DNA of 64,000 nucleotides from Gammaproteobacteria bacterium (GCA_025358295.1 JANYJY010000074.1:1-64000), one strand, 5' to 3'. Numbered from the stretch's first letter, positions 18,803 through 28,839 are shown. Notes: generated from the sequence alone by a model not told the origin. Numbers and translations are program-made.

Positions 18803-19165
18803 GTGGATCAACGCTCATCCAAGCCCGATCTGGACTCAGCCTTCAACGCTCTGTCCGACTCGTCGCGGCGCGAGATGATCCGTCTGCTGCTGCAACGGCC
18901 ACGGCGGGCCGGGGAGCTTGCACAAAACATCTGCATGAGCCCGCAGGCTCTTAGCCGTCACCTGCGGGTGTTGCGCAAAGCCGGATTAGTAGCCGAGGAA
19001 AGCATCGAAAATGATGCGCGCGTGCGCATCTACCGTGTACACGCTCGGGCATTTCAGCCCGTTCAACAATGGTTGCTGCAGGTTGAGGAACTCTGGCGGG
19101 CCCAGCTTCTGGCCTTCAAGTCCTACGCCGAGAATGCGCAGCGCGACCGCAAGTCCAAGACATGA
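18803..19165 (+). CDS. ArsR-family transcriptional regulator
   Basis: A 120-residue winged-helix repressor: SDSSRREMIRLLLQRPRRAGELAQNICMSPQALSRHLRVLRKAGLV is the classic ArsR/SmtB helix-turn-helix. No metal-binding CxC or His/Asp cluster is seen, so it belongs to the non-metal subgroup that commonly sits with SRPBCC genes. It starts at GTG and its stop overlaps the SRPBCC start by 4 bases. It is the likely repressor of this cluster through the TTAACC/GGTTAA palindrome upstream of the VOC gene. Confidence 0.88.
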   Translation: MDQRSSKPDLDSAFNALSDSSRREMIRLLLQRPRRAGELAQNICMSPQALSRHLRVLRKAGLVAEESIENDARVRIYRVHARAFQPVQQWLLQVEELWRAQLLAFKSYAENAQRDRKSKT

Positions 19166-19653
19166 GCGGCGACAGCGCACGCGTCAGCGTCACAGTCGCG
19201 GTTCCGCCGCCGCTGGCATTCAAAATATTCACCGCGGAAATAGACCGCTGGTGGCGGCGCGGCATCAAGTTTCGTCACGCCGGCAAACACAGCGGCTTCC
19301 TGCGCATCGAGCCGGAAGTGGGCGGCCGACTGTTCGAATCCATCGACGGCGACGGCGGACCGCATGTTCTGGAGGTGGGCCGCGTGCGCGTTTGGGAACC
19401 GCCCCGGCGTCTATGCTTCACCTGGCGCAATGCGAACTTCGCCCCGCATGAACAAACCGAGGTCGAGGTTGTATTTACTCAAACAATCGCCGGCACCATG
19501 GTGACGGTCACGCATCGGCAGCTGTCCACACTGCGTGCGGACCACCCTGCCCGGCACGGACTGCAGGGCGCCGACTTCACCCGCATGATCGGGCTATGGT
19601 GGGGCGAGCAAATGAGCTCTTTGCGTGAAGTCTGCGCCGCACGGCGCGACTAG
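19162..19653 (+). CDS. SRPBCC (AHSA1-like) domain protein
   Basis: A 163-residue START-like hydrophobic-pocket protein: VSVTVAVPPPLAFKIFTAEIDRWW opens the fold, GGRLFESIDGDGG and VWEPPRRLCFTWR are the central strands, and a long C-terminal helix follows. These proteins bind small hydrophobic ligands; many are encoded next to an ArsR repressor, as here (ATGA overlap). No enzymatic residues can be singled out. The cluster VOC-ArsR-SRPBCC is probably one operon. Confidence 0.82.
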   Translation: MSGDSARVSVTVAVPPPLAFKIFTAEIDRWWRRGIKFRHAGKHSGFLRIEPEVGGRLFESIDGDGGPHVLEVGRVRVWEPPRRLCFTWRNANFAPHEQTEVEVVFTQTIAGTMVTVTHRQLSTLRADHPARHGLQGADFTRMIGLWWGEQMSSLREVCAARRD

Positions 19654-19655
19654 GC

Positions 19656-21005
19656 TTAGTTGTACAGATAACGCCGTGTGAGCGGAATCGGCACATTGCC
19701 TGAGGCGCGTTTGGCCGCCAGCACCTGATAAATGCCGATGTCACCGCCTTCGAAATCAAGCGCGCAGGCCGCCATATACAATCGCCAAATTCTGTACGTC
19801 GCTTCCTCGACATACTGCAGCGCTCGAGCGTGATTGGCCTCCAATCTTGCAACCCAGTGGCGCAAAGTCAACGCGTAGTGAGGACGCAGGGCCTCGACAT
19901 CGGCGATTTCGAAACAAGCTTGCTCCATGCGGTGCTGGATATTGCTGATGTTGTCGAGCTGGCCGTCCGGGAAAACGTACCGATTGATGAACTCAGTGGA
20001 TAACGATTTCTGCCATCCTTCGAGATTGTGAGTGATGCCGTGATTGAGAAACAAGCCGTGCGGTTTGAGCAGGCGATGAACCGCGGAAAAATACACAGGT
20101 AGGTTCTGCAGACCCACATGCTCGAACATGCCGACGCTGGCCACTTTATCGTAGAGCGACTCGCCGGCTACATCCCTGTAATCCCGCAATTCGACGCTGA
20201 CGCGATCCTCGAGACCGGCCCCGCGAATGCGCTCGCGTGTGACCAGCAATTGACGTGCGCTTAGCGTTACGCCGTGCGCCCGAACACCGTAACGCTCGGC
20301 GGCGTGAATCAGGAGTGCGCCCCAACCGCAGCCGATGTCGAGCAAGCTCTCTCCCCGGCGCAATGACAGTTTGCGGCATATGTGGTCCAGCTTCGCCACC
20401 TGGGCCGTCTCCAAGTCAGTGTCGGGCCGCTCGAAATACGCACAGGAATAGACCATGGCGCGGTCCAGCCATAACGCATAAAACTCATTCGACACGTCAT
20501 AATGAAAGTGGATGGCGGCGCGATTTTCCGACTTGGAGTGCAAATTGACGACGCGCCTGCGCAACGCCGGCAGCGATCTAGGCGCCGACAAACCCGTCGT
20601 ACGCAGAACTCGCAAGTGCAGCGCCGCCGCTGCCGCCGCGATCTTCTCCGTGAGTGGCAAGCGCAGCGCCTCCAAATGCTCCTTCAGTTTCAGGGCGGCA
20701 AAGAAATCACCTTCAATATCCAAATCTCCGCGGAAATATGCCTCGACCAGCCGCAATGGATCTTGGCCGAGAACTGTCGAACAAATCACGTCGGGATTGC
20801 GAAACACCAAGGTGAACGGCGATGCTTGCGCGGTTGAATCGCCCGTACCCAGGGTCATCTGGACGTCATTCCACAATCTTACCGTCAGATTGAAGGGTAG
20901 ATGCCTGAACAGCCGTCGCAGCAGACCGGAGGCCAGCTCGATTTCGCGATGAAGAGCCGCCGGCGCCGAGCGCTCCAATGCTTCCGTGTGCACGTGATCA
21001 TGCAT
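19656..21005 (-). CDS. cyclopropane-fatty-acyl-phospholipid synthase family methyltransferase
   Basis: A 449-residue SAM-dependent enzyme of the Cfa family, which methylenates unsaturated acyl chains of membrane phospholipids. HYDVSNEFY (168-176) and VYSCAYF (185-191) are substrate and bicarbonate region motifs, and LLDIGCGWG (221-229) binds SAM. An N-terminal domain of about 150 residues precedes the catalytic domain. The ATG at 21005 is preferred over a GTG two codons earlier because a GGGGTG sequence is better spaced from it. The family also includes other lipid methyltransferases, so cyclopropanation is likely but not proven. Confidence 0.85.
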   Translation of the reverse strand: MHDHVHTEALERSAPAALHREIELASGLLRRLFRHLPFNLTVRLWNDVQMTLGTGDSTAQASPFTLVFRNPDVICSTVLGQDPLRLVEAYFRGDLDIEGDFFAALKLKEHLEALRLPLTEKIAAAAAALHLRVLRTTGLSAPRSLPALRRRVVNLHSKSENRAAIHFHYDVSNEFYALWLDRAMVYSCAYFERPDTDLETAQVAKLDHICRKLSLRRGESLLDIGCGWGALLIHAAERYGVRAHGVTLSARQLLVTRERIRGAGLEDRVSVELRDYRDVAGESLYDKVASVGMFEHVGLQNLPVYFSAVHRLLKPHGLFLNHGITHNLEGWQKSLSTEFINRYVFPDGQLDNISNIQHRMEQACFEIADVEALRPHYALTLRHWVARLEANHARALQYVEEATYRIWRLYMAACALDFEGGDIGIYQVLAAKRASGNVPIPLTRRYLYN

Positions 21006-21104
21006 GGACACACCCCGAAGAACGAGATTGTGACGGTGTGACCGGGATTATACGTCAGCCGAACCGGGATGGAACCGGCGTGCCGACCCTCAAGCAAATT
21101 GCAT

Positions 21105-21136
21105 ACCAAAACCGCCGACCGGACGAAGGTCGGCGG
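21105..21136 (-). terminator. rho-independent terminator after the S10 peptidase
   Basis: CCGCCGACC (21112-21120) and GGTCGGCGG (21128-21136) form a perfect 9-bp stem with a 7-base loop. Read on the minus strand it lies 10 bases after the peptidase stop and is followed by TTTTGG. The U-tract is short, so efficiency may be moderate. Confidence 0.7.
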
Positions 21137-21145
21137 CTAATTCGA

Positions 21146-22801
21146 CTATTTGCTGGCGCCGTTGCGTGTCTTTTCAATGAAGGCGGCGACGTTCGCATGC
21201 AATGCCTTCAGATCCGGCTCATGGGCATAGACCATGTGGCCGGAAGTGTAGAAATGCATTTCGATATTGCCCTGTAGCGCACTCTGGATGGGCAACTGGC
21301 GCAACTCGTAAACCGCGGCGAAGTATGGGGTGGCCAGATCGTAGTAGCCGCCGTGCAGCTGAACCTTGAGATTGGGATTCTGCTTCATGGCAACCGCCAG
21401 GTCGGGCATGACGTTGATCGGACCCGCCACTTTGGTCAATGACCCGGGCGGCTGATGCAGGTTATCCCAAACCTTGTACACGTCGAATATCTCCGCCTTA
21501 TAGGTTTTCCGCTCGCCGAACTTGAGCACGGTGCGCACATAGTCGTTGAATGCGGACACATACGCGGATGAGATGGCAGCCGACTGTGGATCGTAGTCGG
21601 ATTCCTTGCTCATCGGATCGATGGTGGGGCCGGCAAAGCGAGTGTCGAGCCGGCCGGTCGTCACTTCGCTTCCCAACAAGGTCTTTTCAAACTCCCCGCC
21701 GTTGACACGAAGATTGGCGCGCTCGATGTAGTCGGCCGGCAGGCCCGTGTAATTATGCAGCCTCACCGCGATATCCGCTTTACGTTCCGCACTCAACGTC
21801 GAGCCGGCCGCGAGCGCCTGCAGATAGTCGGTCAGCGCGAAATTCTCCACCTCCCTCAACAGAGGCTCGAGCGCCGCCGGCTGATTGGGCAGTTTGTGGT
21901 GATACCAGGCTGTCGCGGCGTAAGTGGGCAACGCCAGCACGTAGGGGAGATCCACGCCGGGATTGAACTGCGGCGCATCGGGGCCATCGTCGAAATTCAA
22001 CACCTGCGACAATAGTATGACGCCGTTCAGATCCAGGGATTTCTCGCTCTGGAGAATATTCGCCAGCGCCGCAGACCGAGTCGTCCCATAGCTCTCGCCG
22101 AACAGGTACTTCGGAGAATTCCAGCGGTTGTGCTGCGAGAGAAACTCAACGATGAAATTGGCGAAGGCGTGCGCGTCCTCGTCGACGCCGTAAAATGACT
22201 TTTCTTTATCCGCACCGCGCAAGTGACCGAATCCGGTGCCCGGCGCATCGATGAACACCAAATCGCTCGTATCGAGAAGGCTGTATTCATTATCGACGAT
22301 TCGATACGGAGCCGCCGGGCTGTGCGTATCGTCGGCCGTCACTACTCTTTTCGGGCCGAAGGCGCCCATATGCAGCCACACCGTCGATGATCCGGGACCG
22401 CCGTTGTACAAAAATGTGATGGGGCGGCGGGTGTCTTCCTTGTCGCCGCGAAAATACGCGACGTAGGACATCCCAGCTTCCGGCGTCTGAGGCGGCGGCG
22501 GGCCGGCTCTATCTTCCTTGGGCAGAGGTGCGTCGTCATCCAGGGGGTCCTTCAAGTGGACCACCAGAATGCCCGCCTCCGCTTGATAGCCGAGCGAACG
22601 CCCTCCTATCGATACCGTTCCTTGAGTGACTTTGAATTCATCTCTTAAATATTTGGGCGATTCGGCGGGAACCGGAACCGCGGACACTTTCATGTCCGTG
22701 GCGTCGCTCGACGAAGGACGGTCAGCAGACAATGACGGGAGTGCGGCGAGCATCGCGCCCAGCAGCGACGAGCCGATCAAAAGCCGAATCTGTAAAGACA
22801 T
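21146..22801 (-). CDS. S10 family serine carboxypeptidase-like protein, secreted
   Basis: A 551-residue exported peptidase of family S10. It has an N-terminal signal (about 1-26), the oxyanion motif NGGPGSS (133-139), the nucleophile Ser237 in GESYG, and C-terminal Asp and His in GGYYDLATP and YTSGHMVYA. Family members remove C-terminal residues at acidic pH; the length is typical of bacterial ones. The start ATG has GGAGAA seven bases upstream, and a hairpin terminator follows the stop, so it is probably a single-gene unit. A role in peptide scavenging fits the S53 protease elsewhere in the window. Confidence 0.9.
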   Translation of the reverse strand: MSLQIRLLIGSSLLGAMLAALPSLSADRPSSSDATDMKVSAVPVPAESPKYLRDEFKVTQGTVSIGGRSLGYQAEAGILVVHLKDPLDDDAPLPKEDRAGPPPPQTPEAGMSYVAYFRGDKEDTRRPITFLYNGGPGSSTVWLHMGAFGPKRVVTADDTHSPAAPYRIVDNEYSLLDTSDLVFIDAPGTGFGHLRGADKEKSFYGVDEDAHAFANFIVEFLSQHNRWNSPKYLFGESYGTTRSAALANILQSEKSLDLNGVILLSQVLNFDDGPDAPQFNPGVDLPYVLALPTYAATAWYHHKLPNQPAALEPLLREVENFALTDYLQALAAGSTLSAERKADIAVRLHNYTGLPADYIERANLRVNGGEFEKTLLGSEVTTGRLDTRFAGPTIDPMSKESDYDPQSAAISSAYVSAFNDYVRTVLKFGERKTYKAEIFDVYKVWDNLHQPPGSLTKVAGPINVMPDLAVAMKQNPNLKVQLHGGYYDLATPYFAAVYELRQLPIQSALQGNIEMHFYTSGHMVYAHEPDLKALHANVAAFIEKTRNGASK

Positions 22802-22856
22802 TGATTATTCTCCGAGCGAGCAAACCCCCATTCTATCTGTTCGCGCAAGTCAGCCG

Positions 22857-25800
22857 CTAGTATTCGATCTGATAGGATAATCCGATGCTGTTGCCCGGAT
22901 CATTCTCGGGCGTCGTTCCCGACGCTGAAGCCGTGCCATTGCCGATACGGGTTTGAAGCTTCAAGTGCTTGGTTAAATCGACGTCGGCCTCGAACTGACT
23001 GGTTCCTGTGGTGCTCTGCTTCGCCTCGACATAGACGCGCTTGGAGATATAACGGCCCGCCTCGACTCTGGCGCCCGAATTTTCCGTGCCGCCGATGGTA
23101 TTGGTGGCCGCGCCCACCGTGAGACGATCCAGGCCCAGACTTTTCTGCAACTTGACCAAGGGATTGAGACTGCCGTCGCCAGTCACTCCGGTCAGCGTTG
23201 CCAGCGCGGCGCCTATTTGTGCCCACTGCAGACCCGAGAGCTGAGACCCTGGAGTGCCGAACAACAGACGCGCCATGATTTCGTCTTGCGGCAAAGACGG
23301 GTTGCTGGTGAATTCGAATTTCGGTGCATCGGCGAGACCGCTGATTCGTAGAGTGGCAGTTGTATCCGCCAGGGTCGTCTCCGCCGTGAAATCCAACGTC
23401 GGGTCGATCCTATTCTTGAGTCCCGCGCCGTTGAAGCTGACCCTGCCCGCCGTGAAATTGAGTTTGTGGCTCGAGAGCGTGAAGCTGCCGCGCTGCAGAT
23501 CGAAACCGCCTGCCACAGTGAGTGCATCCGTGGTGCCGCCGAGGTGCAGCTCACCGGCCATTTCCGCATCGAGCCCGCGCCCTTGCACCAGGATCTCCTG
23601 CGGCGCCTGTACCGTCAAATCCAGGCCGACCACCAGTTGCTTATCAGGCACCACCGCTGCGCCCTTGCCGCGTCGACGCACATCGAGCACAGCGACATTG
23701 GGCGGCAAACTATTTGGAATACCGATCAAAGTGCGGTTCGAGTGTATGGATCCTGCAATATCGATCCGCTCGCGCGCGGTGCCGCCGATGTGGATATCGG
23801 CATCTACATTTGCCGTCACCAGCTTGCTCACAATGGGTTGAGCATTGCGCGCCGTCAGCTTAAGATCCACGGGAACGCCGGGCTTGAGCACTCCGATCGC
23901 GCCCGTCATCGTGACGGTTCCGGGCGCCGCCGACGCGCTGAAACTCTTGATCTCGAGACTGCCCTCGCGGCCGACGATCACTGCGGTGATATCCGACAGG
24001 CCGATGCCGCGGGCATAGTCGTGGATGCTGCCCTTGGTCAGATTGACCGCCCCCTCGATATCGGGCACCGCAACGCTGCCGGCAACCTTCGCATCCACGT
24101 CGAGTTGACCGGAGGCATGCTGCCCACGCGCCTCGAGCACCGGGTTGATCATTCCGACGTCGAGGTTGCCGTTGATCTTAAGATCGAGCGCGCCGTCCGC
24201 GCTCAGCGGCGCGCGACCCGTGACACTGAGCTTGGACCCAGACCCGGCAGACAAACTGGCGTCGATGTCGGCGGTATCTCCATGCAGTTGCGCGGTGACC
24301 TGCGATTCCAGTGACGGCAGACCCAGGGCGGAGTCGTCCCCCAAACGGATATCCGTGGCAGTGAATCGCACCTGACCCTGCGGCGCAGCCAGAGTGCCCT
24401 GCAAATCTGCGCGCGCCTCGATCGTTCCGGAGGCTAGCAGTCCGGGCACGAACACATTGACCAGCGCTGGCTGCAGCCGGCGCAGAGATGCGTGCAAATC
24501 GAGCGACGGTGAAATTCTGCCCTTGAGCTGAAATACGGCGGATTGGGCGCCTATAGTGAGCACATCGACCAACACTTCGTCGCCAAGCGTGATCTGCGCG
24601 GGAGACAGCAGCCGGATCTCTTGTTTCTGATAGTTTGCAACGGCACTTGCCAGCGCTATCTTTCGAGCGCCGACATTGATCGAACCACCGGCTGACACGT
24701 CTGCCTTGGCGCCGCGCAGGTCCGGCACGTGCAAGTCGAGCTTGAACCCCAAGGCATCGGTAACTCCCTCAGCCCTTAGCTGAGCGCTGCCGGCCAACCC
24801 GCCTACCTTCAGATCCTGCGCATCAACCTCAAGCTTTGCGCGAGTGCGACCCTTATCCGAATGAAACTCGACATTTCCCGCCAGTCCGCCGGCAACATCC
24901 GCGCCGAGCAAGTCGCGAAAATCCTCCAATTGTCCGATGCGAATGCTCAATTCCCCGCGCGATTGAGCTGCCGCCGGTGCGATGCTGATATCGCCGCCGA
25001 CATGAACGCTTTTCCACTCGGCACGATGAATCAGCGCGCGAATCGCTCCGGCGCGGCTCTGCTCGACGGCGATGTCCACGTCGATGGGTGACTCGTCCAG
25101 TGTTCCATGCGCCACCACGGTGCCACTCGGAGACGAGGGCAAATCACGCATGCTTATCGCGGCGGTGATCGTGCCGGCGGGTGTGTCGCGCACCGACAGA
25201 GTCGATACCAACTGCGCCTTGCCGTCGAATGCCGTGATGGGACCCGCCAGCGCGCCGGAAGCCCTGAGGGTGCCGAGGAGATCCGGCGAAACAGCTGTTA
25301 AATCTTCGATAGCGAGATCCCAGCGACCGCTCATGTTTGGCACTTTTTGACGCGGCGATCCCAAGGGCACTCTCGTCACATTGCCGGCGGCAGACAAGAT
25401 CAGCGCGCGACCCGTGAATTTCAGGCTGTCGAGGGCAAGAGCTTCATCCGTCACACTGCCCTTCAATTGCAGGCTGACATTGCGTCCCACCATTGCCGAC
25501 CACACTTCACTGCTGCGATCGAGTACCGCATTCGCGTCAAGCGATAAACGCGTGGCTGCTCCGCCGACGTCAACCTGCGCCTTGATGAGCGCGCTGCCCG
25601 GTATTTTCTGACCGACAAGGGCGCCGAACGGCGCCGTATCCGGCACGCTTACCTGCAGATTAACGCTTGGATTTCCATGCACAAGCGCGGTCACCGAAGT
25701 GGCCGCCTTGACGGACACTAGTCGATGCGCCGCCGCAAGATCGAGCGGCCGGGCGAGGACGTCCAGCCGCATCGACGCATCGATGGTGACCGGAGAGTTC

Positions 25801-26840
25801 TCCAGCAGCTGCGGCTTGAGCCCGGCGATCCTCAATCCCGTCACCAGCGCATGCAGCGTGGCGGCCCCGGAATCGGCACGGATATCGCCGTTGAGGCCCG
25901 CAAATTCCGATCCGCCTGGCACGCGCAGTTGATCTATCTCGATGCGAGCATCGGCGCGCGGCGCATTTAAGGTGCCATGCCATCGTCCATGCACACTCGC
26001 ACGTTGCCAAGCCAGGTCCGGTCGCGGCGTTATGGCGGGTGAATCGATCGAAAATTCCAGATCGGCGGATTCGACGCTCAAGTTGAGGCTGCCCTGGACA
26101 CGACCGCGGAAGGAACCGGCATCCACCGACACGTCGAGCTGCTCCGCCGCATGCAGTCCGTTCAAACTCGCCGTTATCACCAAGGCTCCAAGGCCGGGCA
26201 GATGAACAATATTCTCCAACGGCCCGCCGGCGGGCTCGTGCAGGGCCAAGACAGCGTCCATTCGCTTCGGATCGAAACGCAAATGCAGCGTGTACTCGCC
26301 GTCGCCGTCGATGCGATGGGCATTCGCGTCGATGATCATGTCCTCGACGGTGCGCAAATGCGCGTTGCCGCTCAACACCAACGATGCGGGGGCGCCGGCA
26401 AGCTCGGGGCCGAGCTTCAACAGATCCACCGTCAAATTCGCAACATCGATTCGCGGTATGGAGACGGGGCCGGTGCGATGCGCCACGGGGGCCGACTCGG
26501 GAAGGCGCGCCATGTCCACGCTGGCCGCATGCGCGGCGTCAATCTGAATCCGCCGTGCCAGGAAAGCCAGAGGCGACCAACGGACGGAGACCTTCTCAGC
26601 GCTGAGCCATACGCCGCGATGATCCGACAGTCGTAGATGAGCGACGGTCAAATCCTGAGGAAAAGTGCCGTTCAGGCCCGACAGCGAGACGACGCCGGAC
26701 GTCAACCGAAACGTCAGCCTTTCGAGCATCGTGCGGCCCGAGTCGGTGTTGCCTGCGATCATCAGAGCGCCGCCGGCCAGCAATATCGTCAGCAGGAGAA
26801 CTGCCGCCGACCATGCGGAGATTCTCAGCGCCCGGCGCAT
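22857..26840 (-). CDS. tamB: translocation and assembly module inner-membrane component TamB
   Basis: A 1327-residue protein with a single N-terminal transmembrane helix (about 8-30) and a very long periplasmic beta-helical region of the AsmA/TamB type, ending in the conserved TamB domain (last about 330 residues, with PTLDFTAETTLADTTATLRI and a terminal SIGLSYQIEY). TamB spans the periplasm, works with TamA in outer-membrane protein assembly, and as an AsmA-like protein is implicated in phospholipid transport. Its ATG overlaps the tamA stop (TGATG). The length is close to that of enterobacterial TamB (about 1260). Confidence 0.92.
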   Translation of the reverse strand: MRRALRISAWSAAVLLLTILLAGGALMIAGNTDSGRTMLERLTFRLTSGVVSLSGLNGTFPQDLTVAHLRLSDHRGVWLSAEKVSVRWSPLAFLARRIQIDAAHAASVDMARLPESAPVAHRTGPVSIPRIDVANLTVDLLKLGPELAGAPASLVLSGNAHLRTVEDMIIDANAHRIDGDGEYTLHLRFDPKRMDAVLALHEPAGGPLENIVHLPGLGALVITASLNGLHAAEQLDVSVDAGSFRGRVQGSLNLSVESADLEFSIDSPAITPRPDLAWQRASVHGRWHGTLNAPRADARIEIDQLRVPGGSEFAGLNGDIRADSGAATLHALVTGLRIAGLKPQLLENSPVTIDASMRLDVLARPLDLAAAHRLVSVKAATSVTALVHGNPSVNLQVSVPDTAPFGALVGQKIPGSALIKAQVDVGGAATRLSLDANAVLDRSSEVWSAMVGRNVSLQLKGSVTDEALALDSLKFTGRALILSAAGNVTRVPLGSPRQKVPNMSGRWDLAIEDLTAVSPDLLGTLRASGALAGPITAFDGKAQLVSTLSVRDTPAGTITAAISMRDLPSSPSGTVVAHGTLDESPIDVDIAVEQSRAGAIRALIHRAEWKSVHVGGDISIAPAAAQSRGELSIRIGQLEDFRDLLGADVAGGLAGNVEFHSDKGRTRAKLEVDAQDLKVGGLAGSAQLRAEGVTDALGFKLDLHVPDLRGAKADVSAGGSINVGARKIALASAVANYQKQEIRLLSPAQITLGDEVLVDVLTIGAQSAVFQLKGRISPSLDLHASLRRLQPALVNVFVPGLLASGTIEARADLQGTLAAPQGQVRFTATDIRLGDDSALGLPSLESQVTAQLHGDTADIDASLSAGSGSKLSVTGRAPLSADGALDLKINGNLDVGMINPVLEARGQHASGQLDVDAKVAGSVAVPDIEGAVNLTKGSIHDYARGIGLSDITAVIVGREGSLEIKSFSASAAPGTVTMTGAIGVLKPGVPVDLKLTARNAQPIVSKLVTANVDADIHIGGTARERIDIAGSIHSNRTLIGIPNSLPPNVAVLDVRRRGKGAAVVPDKQLVVGLDLTVQAPQEILVQGRGLDAEMAGELHLGGTTDALTVAGGFDLQRGSFTLSSHKLNFTAGRVSFNGAGLKNRIDPTLDFTAETTLADTTATLRISGLADAPKFEFTSNPSLPQDEIMARLLFGTPGSQLSGLQWAQIGAALATLTGVTGDGSLNPLVKLQKSLGLDRLTVGAATNTIGGTENSGARVEAGRYISKRVYVEAKQSTTGTSQFEADVDLTKHLKLQTRIGNGTASASGTTPENDPGNSIGLSYQIEY

Positions 26841-28690
26841 CAGAATGCCTGCCCCAGTCCGATATAGAATTCGAAACTGTCGTCGCCCTGACGGCGATGA
26901 ACGGGTATGGCGACATCCAGCCGGATCGGACCGATGGGCGTGTAGTAGCGGAGACCCGCTCCCACGCCCACCCGAAATTCGTTGGAATCGCTCTTATGAA
27001 GGCTGCTGCTGACCTGGCCTGCGTCTGCGAAAAAGGCGGCGCCGAAATTCGTCAGAAACCTTTGCCGCAATTCCAGGCTGCCCACCTCGATCGCCGTGCC
27101 TCCGATCGGTCCCGACCGGTCGGGGAATTGCGGTCCCACCGACTGATATTTGTATCCGCGGATGGTGCCGCTGCCGCCGCCATAGAAGCGTTGATCCGGC
27201 GGCAGACTAGTTTCTCCTGCCCCCTTGGCGAGCCCAACCAACGCGCGGCCCGCGAGCACCGTTCGGCCTGGCCCCGTCGCCAGCAGTTCATTCAAGTCGA
27301 AATAGGTGGACGCTCTGATCTGGCTGATGAGGAAAGTGGCGTTCGGATGGCCGATAGCCAGCGTAGGCGTCAAGCTCAAGGCGGCACGAATGCCGTGACG
27401 CGGATCCTCGAGCGGATTGGGCAAATTCGTAGAGTCATAGGCAATGCCCACGGGCATTGCCAGCAAGATGTAGAACAGCGTCTCGTTGTCTTGAATGATC
27501 TGCTCATCGATGACGGAGCTTCCGACGCTGGCGCTCCAAACAGCGGAAATTTTGCGCGTAATAGTGGCACTGGCCGACTTCGCGGTTTGATCGTAGGCCT
27601 GCAATGACTGCTTGAGTGCGGTGACGGCAAATTGCAACGACTGGTCGCGGTGGCCGACGTCTGGCGTGAGATATTTCACACTGGTGTCGTAGCCCACGCC
27701 CGTGGTATCGCTGCCACCGACGTTGATCACGGACGCGGCAACGCTCAATTGCTGTGCACCGCCGAATACATTGCGATCGGTCCAAGTCACACCGCCGCTG
27801 CCGCCGAGGTCGCTCGAAAGCGCGGCAGTGACGGCGATGGCATGACCCAGCCGTTCGCGGATCTTGAAGGTGATGGGCACGCCTCCGGTTTCATCGACCG
27901 TGGTGCCGATCTGCAAACTGACCTGACTGAACACTCCCAACGCCAGCAGGTCATTGCGCGCCCGCTCGATGAGGAACGGGCGGTATGGGTCGCCCGTATG
28001 AAGCGTAAGCCTTTTGCGCAACAAAGACTCATGCACGCGCTTCAGGCCCTCGACGTGAATTGCGCCGACATTGACCTTTGGCCCCGTCACCACGTGAAAG
28101 CGAACATCGAGCACGGGCTCATCCGCGGACTCGAATGCAACAGGCGTGTCCACTTTCGCAAATGCATAGCCCTGTTCCTGCAAAGTGCTCAGCAGGCGCG
28201 CGCCGCCCGCCAGCACCATATCCGCAACAGCCGGCTGACCCGTCGTCAGCCCGAGCGAGGCGCGCAGCGCATCCGCCATTTCACCGTCAATGTCGATCCG
28301 GCCCAAATGGTAGAGCGGTCCCAATCTAAAGCTGATCGACACTTGCGCGTCGTCGCCCGCCGGCAGCGCGGTCAATATATCGCCCAGGCTCGGATTGCTG
28401 ACCAACATGCCGTTGATTTTGATCACCACGGTGCTCTGGTAGTAACCAAAGCTCTCGATCGCGGTCTTGAGCCGGTCGATGTCGCTGCGGCCGCGCGCGA
28501 TCAATCCGAACGGACTGACGGGCGCGGCGCCCCGCAGAAGGAGTAGGTCCGAGGTGGCCTTGATGGTCGCATCCATGTCGCGGTCTCCGACCGATGCGAT
28601 ATCGACCCGGTACGGCTGCGGATCCGCTGCATGAGCGATGGAGCTGAACGCCGCAACAGCGAATATTAAGGCAAATACGAATTGGGTCAT
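26840..28690 (-). CDS. tamA: outer-membrane assembly factor TamA (Omp85 family)
   Basis: A 616-residue Omp85 protein. A signal peptide (about 1-22, ending AHAA) is followed by three POTRA-like domains (about 25-250, with YHLGRIDIDG and VNVGAIHVEGL) and a 16-strand beta-barrel with the RFYGGGSGTIRGY motif corresponding to the conserved (V/I)RG(F/Y) loop. It ends in Phe, as outer-membrane barrels do. The ATG at 28690 was chosen because the signal begins there; an in-frame start 11 codons upstream is less likely. It forms an operon with tamB through a one-base overlap. Confidence 0.92.
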   Translation of the reverse strand: MTQFVFALIFAVAAFSSIAHAADPQPYRVDIASVGDRDMDATIKATSDLLLLRGAAPVSPFGLIARGRSDIDRLKTAIESFGYYQSTVVIKINGMLVSNPSLGDILTALPAGDDAQVSISFRLGPLYHLGRIDIDGEMADALRASLGLTTGQPAVADMVLAGGARLLSTLQEQGYAFAKVDTPVAFESADEPVLDVRFHVVTGPKVNVGAIHVEGLKRVHESLLRKRLTLHTGDPYRPFLIERARNDLLALGVFSQVSLQIGTTVDETGGVPITFKIRERLGHAIAVTAALSSDLGGSGGVTWTDRNVFGGAQQLSVAASVINVGGSDTTGVGYDTSVKYLTPDVGHRDQSLQFAVTALKQSLQAYDQTAKSASATITRKISAVWSASVGSSVIDEQIIQDNETLFYILLAMPVGIAYDSTNLPNPLEDPRHGIRAALSLTPTLAIGHPNATFLISQIRASTYFDLNELLATGPGRTVLAGRALVGLAKGAGETSLPPDQRFYGGGSGTIRGYKYQSVGPQFPDRSGPIGGTAIEVGSLELRQRFLTNFGAAFFADAGQVSSSLHKSDSNEFRVGVGAGLRYYTPIGPIRLDVAIPVHRRQGDDSFEFYIGLGQAF

Positions 28691-28730
28691 TCGTTGCCAA
28701 GGATACACCGATGCGCGCCCCAATTCGGCG

Positions 28731-28758
28731 GCGCCCGCAGCCTCGATTCTGCGGGCGC
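28731..28758. repeat. perfect 10-bp inverted repeat between tamA and CBS gene
   Basis: GCGCCCGCAG (28731-28740) and CTGCGGGCGC (28749-28758) are exact reverse complements with an 8-base loop, 41 bases upstream of the tamA ATG and 82 bases before the CBS gene ATG. No T-run follows on either strand, so it is more likely a 5'-UTR hairpin or a protein-binding site than a terminator. Confidence 0.55.
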
Positions 28759-28839
28759 GACCAGGCCGTGACGGGGCCTAAGTTCCCACCGTTCGACTAG
28801 GCTATGATCGGGCACACCTTTGCAGCAATAGGCGTGTTT

